Part shown: one piece after another, positions 35,401 to 45,424 of the stretch
Position numbering within the stretch: position 1 is the first letter of the stretch
Layout: each line of letters opens with the position of its first letter
Assembly (NCBI GenBank): GCA_036936605.1
Contig: JAUPFV010000005.1
Coordinates: forward strand, 60,780,742 to 60,844,741
DNA: 64,000 bases
Source of the DNA: Limnanthes douglasii subsp. nivea
Taxonomy: Eukaryota; Streptophyta; Magnoliopsida; Brassicales; Limnanthaceae
Direction of reading: 5' to 3'
Program-made: the position numbers and the translations under genes
Notes under the pieces: model-generated
What the model was told of the DNA's origin: nothing
What the model saw: only the letters and a program-made list of their open reading frames with translations
Database searches by the model: none

Positions 35401-37440
35401 TCAGAGATGTATTGGAGGAGGGAAAATCTCCAATCTTTAGGTTGAACTATTTGTATACTAAAATTTTCCTCCTCTTCTTTGTTCTGGCCTGATTGTATAG
35501 ACGGACATTCTTGTATATAAATCCAAGGGTAGGACTCAGAGTATGCTATGGTTGCTAAGGAATCTGCCAGCGTGTTTTCCGATCTAGGAGTATGCTCATC
35601 GCAAACATTTTTGAAGTTGGCTGCTACATCTTCATCAACTTCTCCTTCTCCTTCTTGGCTTCAGTCTGACCTTGAGTATGGTGGATAAGAAGCTGAGAAT
35701 CACTCATCAATCTAAATCTTTTAGCCCCATATAGAAAAGCTAGCTTAAGACTAGCTATAGCTGGTCCATATTCAGACTTATTGTTAGAGGCCCTGAATGC
35801 AAAGCATATAGCCTGATATAATCTATCACCATATGGAGAGGTTAAGCAAATCCCATCCTCATAACCCATTGTGCTTGATCCAACATTTGTTCGGACAAGC
35901 CATTTTTTTTAGTTTTTCCTTCTGAAGCTTGTTTAGAACTTTTGTTCGAATGAAACTCTACCAAGAAATCAGCAACAAATTAAGCTTTGATAGCAGTTCG
36001 TGGGGGAAAATTAATGTCATAATCACCCAAATCTACTAACTACTTGGTCATCCTACTTGATATGTCTTCTTTCTGAAGAACATTATTTAGTGGAAAAGAC
36101 GTTCAGACGATGATGGAATGAGACTGAAAATACAGCCTCATTTTTCTGGCAGCAATCACTAAGGCTAGTGCCACCTTTTCAAGCTTTAGGTACCTCTTCT
36201 TAGCATCTATCAGACTCTTGCTAATGTAGTATACCGGACGCGGATAATTTCCCACCTCTCTTACCAACATTGTACTTATAGTACATTATGACACAACTAA
36301 GTATACATAAAGTGTTTCTCCTTCAACAGGCTTAAAAAGGGTTTTAAATGAAGATAAGTGCTTCTTTATTTCATCAAAAGCCTGGCTGCATTGTGGAGAC
36401 TAGTTGAAGTCTTTAGCACCTTTCAAGGTCTGAAAGAACAGGGCACATTTGTCCGAAGACCTTGAAATGAAACGATTTAAAGCAGCCAATCTTTCTGTCA
36501 ACCTCTCTACTTCTTTCATATTTCGAAGGGGGTCCATTTTTAAGAGAGCATCAAGCTGGTCCGGATCAGGCTGTATCCCCATTTCACTTATTACATAATA
36601 CAAAAACTTTCTGGACTGCACCCCAAACACACACTTTTCTGGATTCAACTTTAAATTAACCTTTGTCAAGTTAGCAAAAGTTTCTTAAAGATCAGTTAGG
36701 TGCAATTCTTATTCTAATCTTTTAACCATCATATCATCGATATATACTTCCATATTTCTTCCAAATATTATCAGCAAATTCTTTGTTCACCAGCCTCTAA
36801 TAAGTAGTCCCATCATTTTTCAACCCAAAGGGCATCACCTTGTAATAATGAAGACCCTTATCTGTAACAAAGGTAGTGTGATCTTGGTCCTTCGGGTCCA
36901 CATGTAATTGATTATACCCAGAGAAGGCATCCATGAAAGATAATAACTTGTTCCCAGAGGTAGAGTCCACCAACTGATCTATCCAAGGGACCAGGAGATG
37001 ATCTTTTGGGCAAGCTCTGTCGAGGTTAGTAAAATCGATACACATACGCCATTTCCCATTCTTTTTTTTAACTAACACTGGGTTGGCAGCCCACAAAGGA
37101 TACTGAGACTCCTTTATGTGCCCCATCTTGGTAAGCCGGTCGACTTCTTGGACTATCACATCAGCTTTCTCCTTAGAGAAAGCTCTACTTTTCTACACAA
37201 CAGGTGCAACACCGCTCTGGATGGACAGCTTGTGTGATATAACACTTGCAGGCACTCCGGTCACATTAGCATTACACCAAGCAAAAACATGTTGGTGATC
37301 TGCCAAAAAGGACAACAACTTTATCTTCAACTCTAGTGCCATCTTCGAGCCAATTTTAACACTCCTTCCTTCAGCTAGAGAGAGAGTTTCAACTTCTTCA
37401 ATTGGTATCAAAACACCAGGGTCTCTCTGGGGTCATCAAT
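35401..37440 (-). pseudogene. RT and RNase H region of pol (gypsy element 2)
   Basis: RT segment 37159-36400 includes NGKWRMCIDFTNLDRACPKD, LLSFMDAFSGYNQL and a YIDDMMVK box (complement of 36733-36744). RNase H-like segments follow (36120-36400, and 35869-35624 with YGDRLYQAICFAFRASNNKS). Many stops are present. 37411-37193 (MIPIEEVETLSLAEGRSVKI) matches the linker before RT in element 1. Confidence 0.8.
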
Positions 37441-39757
37441 TTCACCCTTACCCCCAGAAGGCCCCAATAACTGCTAATTTTCATAAGCCCGGACTGCCCC
37501 CAATGTTTTAGGAGCAAGTGCAGTTGCATAACATTCCCTTGCTATCTTTTGGCTACTCCGGACAACTCCCACTTGTCCTTGAACCGCATACTTCAAACAT
37601 TGATGGACTATTGAAGCCACAGCATGAATCCTAGAGAGCCAGAACCTCCCAAAGATTGCATTGTAAAGCCTAACAGCACCTCCTTCTCAAATTCCCCGAT
37701 TACATACGCAGAGCTTCCTGTAAAGCCCACGATGGTTCTGTTTGACCATTGAATAACGGCCCGATTTTTCATCTGCTTATAAGAACTTAAAAAGAGTATG
37801 TTGGCTGAGATGCCAGTGTCAATCAAAACTTGTCTGATATCGTTACCCCCTAAAGATGATCTTATCACCACAACATGCTCATGAGACCCACCAATATCCC
37901 TTAGATCATCCTCATCAAAGACTATAAATGGAAAAGGAGTTTGGGACTGGTATGAAGACATGCTCCCTTCAAACTGATTAGATAGATTATGAACATGCCT
38001 CTTCCTTGATGAAGGAGTGGGTGCTGTCATGGTGTCCCCTCGAAAAATAGTAAGCGACTCAAAGAAAGTAATAAGTCCGAACACTGTTTTGACCTGTTTT
38101 GTTATGACCCCCACCTTATTACGAGTTAGGTCAGGTTCTAAATACTCTGAATCCACATTAAATTTTTAATGGATCACCATTTCCCCCTCCGAAGCCGATG
38201 TTCCTGCGTTGTTTGTAGGGCCTGTTCGGGGAGCATTGTCAGGCCTATTCCTAGTTTTTCTTTTGACGTACGCATCCAACTTGCCTCTTTCGATAAGATT
38301 TTTCACCTCTTGCTTTAAAGTGATGCAATATTCGGTGTTATGGCCAATATCATGAGGATACTGGCAAAAACAAGTATTACAACTTTCCCTAGGAGATTGA
38401 AGTGCTGCTGGCTTTTGGAAATGAACCTCATCTTTAGCTTTGTCATAAATGGTTGTCACATTTTCTTTTAACTCTACAAACCACTCCGGTTGGATGCAAG
38501 GACCTTGTTTATTCTTGGACTGCTGGCTCCGAGCTAGATTTGGGTGGGATTGTGTCTGTTTGGCCCTGTTGAACCCATGTCCGATTTCCTTAGCTTTGTA
38601 CCCGGACTGATTTTGGTTTGGAGATGATGGGGCAGACCTCACCTGTCTGTGTACCCTAGTCTTTTTGGTTTCATCCACGTTGATTTTCTTTACCACCTAG
38701 TTTAACGAACCACTCCAGGTCATGTCCTTCTTCCTTGTCACTGAATCAGCTAGATTTCCAAGGTTTAACCTTTGTCTCATAGAAGCTATTGCTACTTTAT
38801 CAAAGCAATCAGCTAACCCGTTCTTGGTATTTATTAACCGACTTATATATTCTTTTAATTACTCATTTTGTTCTTGGGAACAATGGATGTAGTATCTCTA
38901 TTTCCCTTAACCTCCTTACTCCCCTCAAAATTCCTTCGGAAGGCAACCCAAAATGTGTCAAAGTTCGTGAGGCAAACTGTTATACAATTTCAGAGCACTT
39001 CTCGTAAAAGATTGGGAGAAGGCCCTACATAGAATTTTTTCATCGTCATCAAAATTCATTATGAAGTTCTTGAACTGCTCTAGATGATTGTCCGGATCTT
39101 TACTCCCATCATACTTCTTTATTATAGTACTGTCAAACCTCTTGGGGAGGTTTGGGGACAAGATTTTGGCAGACAATGGTGATTGTCTCCAATTCCTGCT
39201 ACGACTAAAAACTGTGTCTTCATTTGGTGTTGCAAAAATACCTGCTTTATCATGGAAAGAAAAAGGATCAATCAGCATCTGATCCACATGTCTGTGACTA
39301 TGGATGTGAGATGACCCTTTGCCCAAATGCCTTTTAAGTTGCCTGTGCCTATCTTTCTTTCTTGAATATTTCTTAACTAGCTTTTGTTTCTTCCTGTACA
39401 TCCCCTCATCACTGCTTGATGACAAGGAATCCTCAAGCTCATCCTCATTTGAGAGCTACTAGAGGACTCAGTATCTGAGCTTTCCACCAACTTGGACCGG
39501 TGAGACTTCTTAGAGCTAACATGGGTCTTTTTCGTACTTAAATGAGTCTTTGCTGATGGATCATTCTCCCTTGGGTTGTCAGTATGGTGAATGAATGACA
39601 CCTTTGACTTTTCCTTTAAACCCATCTCTACCCTTTTAATATCCCTCAATGCCTCTATTTCAGCTCTCAACTTACCTCGTTCTTCGGTGGTATATTTATT
39701 ATTTTCCCTAGCCACCTCCACCATAGGTGGTGGAATTTCTTGTTCGTTTCGATCCAT
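37441..39757 (-). pseudogene. gag and protease region (gypsy element 2)
   Basis: gag starts at the ATG at 39757 (MDRNEQEIPPPMVEVARENN). It includes the gag domain (39425-38958, DNHLEQFKNFIMNFDDDEKI) and a zinc knuckle near 38390-38335 (CFCQYPHDIGHNTEYC). The protease at 38156-37608 keeps VLIDTGISANILF, with a better active site than element 1. Frameshifts lie near 39400, 38960-38700 and 38160. The primer-binding site (TGGTGACCATAATGG) is on 39825-39811. Confidence 0.8.
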
Positions 39758-39828
39758 CCGAACATGTTTTTTTGCTGGTTTTGAATGCTAGATTCAGGCA
39801 CCTTCTCCTCCCATTATGGTCACCAATT

Positions 39829-40195
39829 TGGTGAGGTTTATTTTAGGTTAAGGGTAATTCTGTCAAGTGTTTTGGAAAGTTTAAAGAGTATTAAATGTTT
39901 CAGTGTGAAGTAGTGAGAGATTTGTGCTGCATGGTTGTATTAAATGTTCATTACCCTCATTAATGAAGGTATTATGGGTATTTATATCTTTAATCATGGA
40001 CCCATAGGCTTTCGGGTCAAGTTTAAGGACCCATTTACTTATTAAGCTCATTAGCATATAGTAGTCAGAAGGTGATTAGTTGTTTTGTCTTTTTTTACTT
40101 TTGTCCTGTCCAAATAGTTCAGTGGCAAGTTTATGTCCAAATTTCCCTTGTCCGGAAATCTCAGTAGGCTGTGATTAAGTTATCCGGACTCATCA
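39829..40195 (-). repeat. 5' LTR of gypsy element 2
   Basis: On the minus strand it starts TGATGAGTCCGG and ends CTCACCA, followed inward by the primer-binding site. It lacks a 20-bp stretch present in the 3' LTR. By eye the pair differs at about 7% of aligned sites. Confidence 0.93.
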
Positions 40196-40903
40196 GCAAA
40201 AAATGTCCAAGGTTCCATATGCAAGTGCAGTTGGTAGTATCATGTATGTTATGGTATGCACACGTCTTGATATTTCACATGCGATTAGTATAGTTAGCAG
40301 GTACATGGGATTTCCTAGGAAAGAACACTGACAGGCAGTGAAATTGATACTTCGGTCTCTTAAGAATACTGTGAACGTTGGCTTAACTTTTAACAAGACC
40401 GATATTGGTGAATCATTGAATGATGTTGCAGGATCATTGGTTGGTTTTGTTGATTCTGATTTTGCAGGTGATATGGATAAAAGAAGATCTCTGACAAGAT
40501 ATATATTTACTTTAGCTGGGAGTGCAATCAGTTGGAAAGCACAGTTGCAAGCTACTGTAGCTTTGTCTACAATAGAGGCAGAGTACATGGCGGTAACAAG
40601 AGCAGTTAAAGAGACAATATGGTTGCAAGGTTTGGTGGCAGATTTGGGCTTGGATAGGACTACTACAAAAGTGTTTTGTGACAGTCAAAGCGCCATACAC
40701 CTTACAGGGAACTAGATGTACTATAAGCATATAAAGCACATAGATGCCAGGTATTATTTTATTCGTGATATAATATCAAAGGGAATTGTTGATATGAAGA
40801 AAGTGTCTACACACAATAATCCAGCAGATATAATGACCAAGGTAGTATCAGTTCGAAAGTTTAGGGAGTGCCTAAACTGGATCGGTGTTCGCAGTATAGA
40901 GTG
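40196..40903 (+). pseudogene. copia RNase H, 3' part of the split polyprotein
   Basis: Resumes with MSKVPYASAVGSIMYVMVCT, then DSDFAGDMDKRRSLTRYIFT, STIEAEYMAVTRAVKETIWL and VFCDSQSAIHL, giving the Asp, Glu and Asp of the RNase H active site. It ends ADIMTKVVSVRKFRECLNWI at about 40885 and a TGA at 40902-40904. A stop near 40330 and one at 40713 break it. A polypurine stretch (AAGGGGAAAA) lies just before the 3' LTR. Confidence 0.9.
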
Positions 40904-40990
40904 AATGCCTTTGGGGCATTTGGTGAGTCTGAAGAAGAGAAGTTTCTTTGTTGATAGTGAAGAAAGGATACTCGCCTCAAGGGGAAAATT

Positions 40991-41406
40991 TGTTGTGAAT
41001 GAGTCGAATAGTGCCTTGACAGTGTACCGTGTTCGGCGGCACAGTTTTGTGTCTCTCATAGTGTCATTGTGCCTTGATTGTGTACCATGTTCGGCGGTAC
41101 AGTTTTGTGTCATTGAGAGTGAAGCTAAAATGGGTAATGTCATTTTTGGTCTCATGTATACGAGCCCATTAGGACCATTATCTAGTAAGTCTATTTATTC
41201 CATATAAATAGATTACTAGGGCTGCACAAAAACACAATCTGAAATCTGTAACCTTTTCTATCATAGTGAAACTCTTTTCTCTGCCGGCACCCGTGGACGT
41301 AGACAATTGTCAAACCACGTTAAATCATATGTTCATTTAGGTCTTTCCTTCGTATATGTTCTGTGCTTGAGCCATTTTGTGATAGTTGCATAGTGATTTA
41401 ATAACA
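40991..41406 (+). repeat. 3' LTR of the copia element
   Basis: 416 bp, begins TGTTGTGAATGAG and ends TTAATAACA. It carries the same internal duplication as the 5' LTR. Confidence 0.93.
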
Positions 41407-41411
41407 TAACT

Positions 41412-42961
41412 ATTATCTTCTCTTAGACAAAATCAGAGAAAAAAATCTCTGATTGGGAAGAAAAAAATCTTTCTCAAGGTGGTAGACTTATTCTTATAAA
41501 GTCTGTCCTTATGTCTATCTGTATATTTTGGACTAAAAGTTGCTAGATTCCTAGTCATGTTATATCTAAAATAGAAAAACTCTTAAACAAATTTTTGTTA
41601 GGGTTCAAAGAGAGAAGTAAATAGACTTCACGGGTCCTCTTGGCCTGCTATATGCAAGCCATAAATTAATGGTGGCCTAAACCTATGTATAATTACATGA
41701 TATTCAAATGGATTTCTCATGTAAACTACGGGTCAGGTTCAGAGAGAATACCTCTCTTTGGGAATTTTTTTTACATAGTATATATTGCAAATGTGACCAC
41801 TTTTTTCAATTGAACTATCTTAAGACAGGGTCCCAAACTCGGAAAAGGCTTGCAAAAGTCAAGGATTTCGCAGAAAGAAAAAACCTAAGGTGGATTCTAG
41901 AAAAAGGAAACATGGATATATGGCTTAACAACTGGCTAGATAAGTCTCCCCTAATCTCTCTTAACTCTGACTCTTATAACTCATGGTTTAAAGAAATGCA
42001 TGTCAAAGAACTATGGGAAAATGACTCATGGAATTCTACTAAACTAAATTTTATGTTCGGTGATTCAAATATGAACATTATCTCTAATCTTAGTATACAA
42101 GAACATACACAAGACTCTATCTACTCGTTTCCGCTAAAAATGGTAATTTTAACATTAAAGAAACTTGTAAAGCTATTAGGTGTTTTCCTAACAAATCCTC
42201 TCTATATGAGAATATATGGAATCAAATTACCCCTTTTAAATGTTCTATACTAGTCTGGAGACTTCTAGAAGATAAACTGTATGCGGATTCAATATTACAA
42301 AAAATGAATTTAACTACTGTGTCTAAATGTCAGTTTTGTCTAAACCTAGAATCAAAAGATCACATATTTTTATCTTTCACTTTTGCATGGAAAGTCTGGT
42401 CATACTTTGCAGGTATTATAAAGGTGGACATCAGGAAATTTATGATAACTAAGAATCTGCTGCGAATATGGTTTTGATCACCACCTTATAAAGTACACAT
42501 TAAGAGTATCCAACCTATCATAGTTTTCTGGGCCATTTGGCAGCAAAGAAGTATATTTAAGATGGTGGGAGATGCCTATTCTATAGACTCTACCATAAAC
42601 TATATTATCCATATCTTAAGTGGTCTAGATCAGTCTACTTTATTGAATCACAAACTTTGGAAAAATAATAAGGAGGCAGCTTCTTCCCTAGGATGCTTCA
42701 ACCATTTAATAACAAAAAAGAAAGTCACTTATCTTTCATTGTCTCCATCAAAGCTAGAAATACATAAAATCAACTCACACACATACTGTCTGAGCTCAGG
42801 GGAGTCAAGCGGGGCCATCATCATCACAGACTGCTTTGGAACTATCATCCATGCTTATACTTATAATTATGAGAGATTATCCCCCATAAAAGCAGAAGCC
42901 CGAACACTTTATGATGGACCGCAAATATATGAAATATTGGGGGTTAAAGGAAGTAGTCATT
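41412..42961 (+). pseudogene. LINE 2 ORF2, 3' part (RT end, zf-RVT, RNase H-like)
   Basis: Continues the LINE RT with LLLDKIREK, ISDWEEKNLSQGGRLILIKS and KIEKLLNKFLLGFK. The zf-RVT-like segment is at 42230-42420 (FKCSILVWRLLEDKLYADSI, CQFCLNLESKDHIFLSF). An RNase H-like end at 42562-42961 shows SSGESSGAIIITDCFGTIIH and PIKAEARTLYDGPQIYEILG, which fits the RNase H domain carried by some plant L1 lineages. Frames change near 41435, 41550-41710 and 42475. Confidence 0.75.
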
Positions 42962-43255
42962 GATACTGACTCATAAACTTTAGTCAGTCTCATATCTTCG
43001 GGTCTCTACCCAAAACGTTTAGATCTCTCTAAAAATAGTCTTAAAACACATATTTAGAGAGAGAAATCGAGCAACCGATTGACTTGGTCGATGGACCCTC
43101 CATGGTAAGATGAAAATTGATTTCAAAAATTTCAAATTTTTTAAAATACCTCCTTATTTAGATGTCATTATATTCTTAGAAAACCTAAATGTAGGCTATA
43201 TAAGAACATAAGACTTTGGTTTTTTTTTGTATTCAGATCAATGAAAGACTTAAAA

Positions 43256-44665
43256 AACTTACCAGTATACTGCAAACATAGATGTTCTCGAGGAAGCAAG
43301 AGAAATGCTGGAAGGAATTAGTTGTTGTTTGGGACTAGGTTTTAGAAGAATCTAGCATCGAAGAAAACAACCACTATAAGGATCTTAACTAATGATAATT
43401 TCTAAAGAATTTATAAAATCTTTAGTAAGAAATTCTTAGATTGAATCTAAGAATTCATCCAGGACAGATTCAGCCATGAATGACTCTATACTTAAGATTT
43501 TTAAGGCAGTTGACTAGATTGTAGGTAAAATCCTTCATGTCTTCCTCTTTGTATCCGTGAAAAAAATTATTGAAGCAATTTCACACATCAATCAGAAAAG
43601 AAATAGTCCTTCATGTGCCTTCGCATTCTTCTAAATGAAGCACTTTCTGAATATGATAAGTATTACCTGAAGGTGAGGCTTCGATAAGGAAAGTCTAGTG
43701 GTCCTCTTCCCTTGAGGTGTCACTAGCTCGTAGATTTTTTCTGGGAGGCTATCTTCTTTGCAAATCGCATTTCTTAGTGATTCCATGAGAGTGTAACTTT
43801 CTCCAGATAGATACTCACCTATCCAGTTAGATTTTCACACTTGAAACTAGTTTTGATGGAAATCGTTGCTTGCGTCAAGTATGGAAGATAAAGCCGAGTG
43901 GGAGAGAAACAATCACTGGGTGAATTGAGAAGAGTAAAGGGGGTACAGTCACGACTAGGATTTTGTTTCCTCTTTCTAACTTTTGTTCTTGATAAGGTCT
44001 GAGACAAGTTCTGTGTCTTTGAGACAGTTCTGGATTCTTGTAGCCTTGGGCCAAATGACTTCATTCAAATAAAAGTTTTTTAGATTTAAAAAAACTCAAA
44101 AAAAAGTTGTCGACTAATACTTGCAGATGGCCGTATATGGTAAAATTTGATTAAGAATACACTTGCAAAGAAATCTATAAATCTACACGTTTATCTTTTT
44201 GCACTAAAGTTTTTATCATTTTAATCATGAAATGACAAAATGAACGACTTGTATGTATAAAAAACGGATTAGAGAATAGTTTTCGACCATTTCATTTTTT
44301 TAGTCCATTAGTTTTAAAACTACCGGTGAAGATTTTTTTATTTAAAAAAAATATAAATTTAGTTTATGATTTATAAAATATATAAATTTAGTCATTCAAC
44401 TATGTAAAAATTTATAAAGTTTTTGAACGCAAAAAAAAAGTCACTCATTGTAGATTAAATTTATAAAGTTTATCAAATCGACCAAATTTATAAATTTTAA
44501 AGTTCAAAAATTAAATATATAATTTTTGCTATATCTAAAAATATTTTCAAATAATTTTAAAAACCAAAGATAACAAAATGATTCCAAACATGAATGCATG
44601 CCATAAAATTTTAGCATTAACAGATAAACCTGTTTTTTGTTTTAAAAGGATTAAATAGTTTTAAA
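43256..44665. other. AT-rich spacer, no recognised gene
   Basis: No convincing coding region. The minus strand at 44064-43819 is open but unlike anything I recognise. 44155-44265 is a degenerate direct repeat of 22280-22412. Confidence 0.5.
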
Positions 44666-44674
44666 ATAATAAAA

Positions 44675-44717
44675 GGGCCAGGCTAGAAATAATACACATT
44701 TTTATAGATTTAGAACC
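44675..44717 (+). repeat. Left terminal inverted repeat of the MULE
   Basis: The first 16 bases match the right end perfectly; similarity runs to about 43 bp (TACACATTTT, ATAGAT blocks). Related GATAGATCTC-CACC motifs recur inside at about 44738 and 44803. Confidence 0.9.
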
Positions 44718-44790
44718 GCTAGATCTTATACCTAATTGATAGATCTCGCACCTAAATTTTGACCATTTTACCCTTTTCAGAAAACCTAGC

Positions 44791-44798
44791 TATAAAAG
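44791..44798 (+). promoter_or_regulatory. TATA box for the PMD gene
   Basis: TATAAAAG lies just inside the left terminus and is followed by a CT-rich stretch (44825-44858), as in plant 5' leaders. The PMD ATG is at 45425. A leader intron from about 44925 to 45423 (GTAAAA to TTTACAG) would join the leader to the ATG. Confidence 0.5.
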
Positions 44799-45177
44799 TG
44801 TTTGATAGATCTCTCACCACTTTTTTCCTCTCTTTCTCTCTCTCTCTAGAAACCTCTCAAGCACCCGTGAGACCCATTTCTGAAATTCGATTTTTGAAGA
44901 ATCTAAATTGAAGAAAACGTAAAGGTAAAACGATACGAACATCATGGTGTATTTTGTTTTTGATTTCATTCGGTATAAACTGTCGAATCTAGGTTTTTAA
45001 GTTTTTGTGGTTTCGAGTTCAAAAGTTGGATTTTTGTATGATTTTAGGTGTTGTTTTGTTAGATTAGTGTTATATTGTTGTTAGTATTGCTAGGATCTAC
45101 GTTTTGGTGCTTGGTTTTGTTAGAAATGAGGCTGTTTTGGGGTTGTTTAAGGTTGGGATCGCCATGGCTGTTGGGAC

Positions 45178-45350
45178 TCGTCGCAGGCCGTTCGTGCGAT
45201 GACGACAGTTCCTCGTCGCACGGCCAAAAAGAGACGAGGCTTTAATGCCGTCTCATTTTGGGCCTGCGACGAGGCCCAATATATGTCTCATTTTGGGCCT
45301 ACGACCAGGCCCAAATGAAGTCTCATTTTGGGCCTGCGACGAGGCCCAAA
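45178..45350. repeat. GC-rich hairpin and direct repeats, left cluster
   Basis: Three direct copies of CATTTTGGGCCTGCGAC-GAGGCCCAA at about 45253, 45289 and 45323, preceded by inverted pieces GGCCGTTCGTGCGATGACGA and CGTCGCACGGCC. The same stems occur at 49373-49635 and 52770-53027. The cluster falls in the putative leader intron of the PMD gene. Confidence 0.85.
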
Positions 45351-45424
45351 GTTGTTTTTTTTTTATATATATTAATTTGGTGTTTTGCATTCTAATACAT
45401 ATTTTTTTGCGTCGTATTTACAGG

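Larger units (their letters stand above)
29897..40195 (-). mobile_element. Ty3/gypsy LTR retrotransposon, Tat-like (gypsy element 2)
   Basis: Same family as element 1, inserted in reverse. LTRs are 29897-30283 (387 bp) and 39829-40195 (367 bp; 20 bp shorter through a deletion). Flanking 5-mers GGAAC and GCAAA match at three of five bases. Removing one gives a joined copia frame (ELEQMSKVPYASAVGS), which supports the site. gag-pol runs on the minus strand from 39757 down to about 34190. The antisense gene is on the plus strand at 30710-33595. Confidence 0.93.
26116..41406 (+). mobile_element. Ty1/copia LTR retrotransposon with a nested gypsy
   Basis: Two 416-bp LTRs (26116-26531 and 40991-41406) flank gag, protease, integrase, RT and RNase H in the copia order. 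The flanking 5-mers TCACT (26111-26115) and TAACT (41407-41411) form a target-site duplication with one mismatch, and removing the element restores the LINE 2 frame. About 36 differences between the LTRs (about 8.7%, counted by eye) suggest it is somewhat older than the gypsy copies. Gypsy element 2 lies within the RT/RNase H region. Confidence 0.95.
22504..43255 (+). mobile_element. L1-type LINE (LINE 2), host of a nested copia and gypsy
   Basis: LINE 2 occupies 22504-26115 and 41412-43255. The gap is a copia element with its own gypsy insertion. Joining the sides at the 5-bp target site makes the RT reading run on (NKSAH then YYLLLDKIREK), so one LINE was split. The element has ORF1, then ORF2 with endonuclease, RT, zf-RVT and an RNase H-like end. 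It ends near TTTGTATTCAGATCAATGAAAG followed by an A-rich run at about 43230-43255. The 5' end is uncertain. Confidence 0.85.

Noticed and set aside
26121..41406. Copia LTRs starting at TGAATGAG (26121 and 40996)
   Set aside because: The five bases before each (TGTTC, TGTTG) also match, and starting at TGTT gives a near-perfect TCACT/TAACT duplication and restores the LINE 2 frame.
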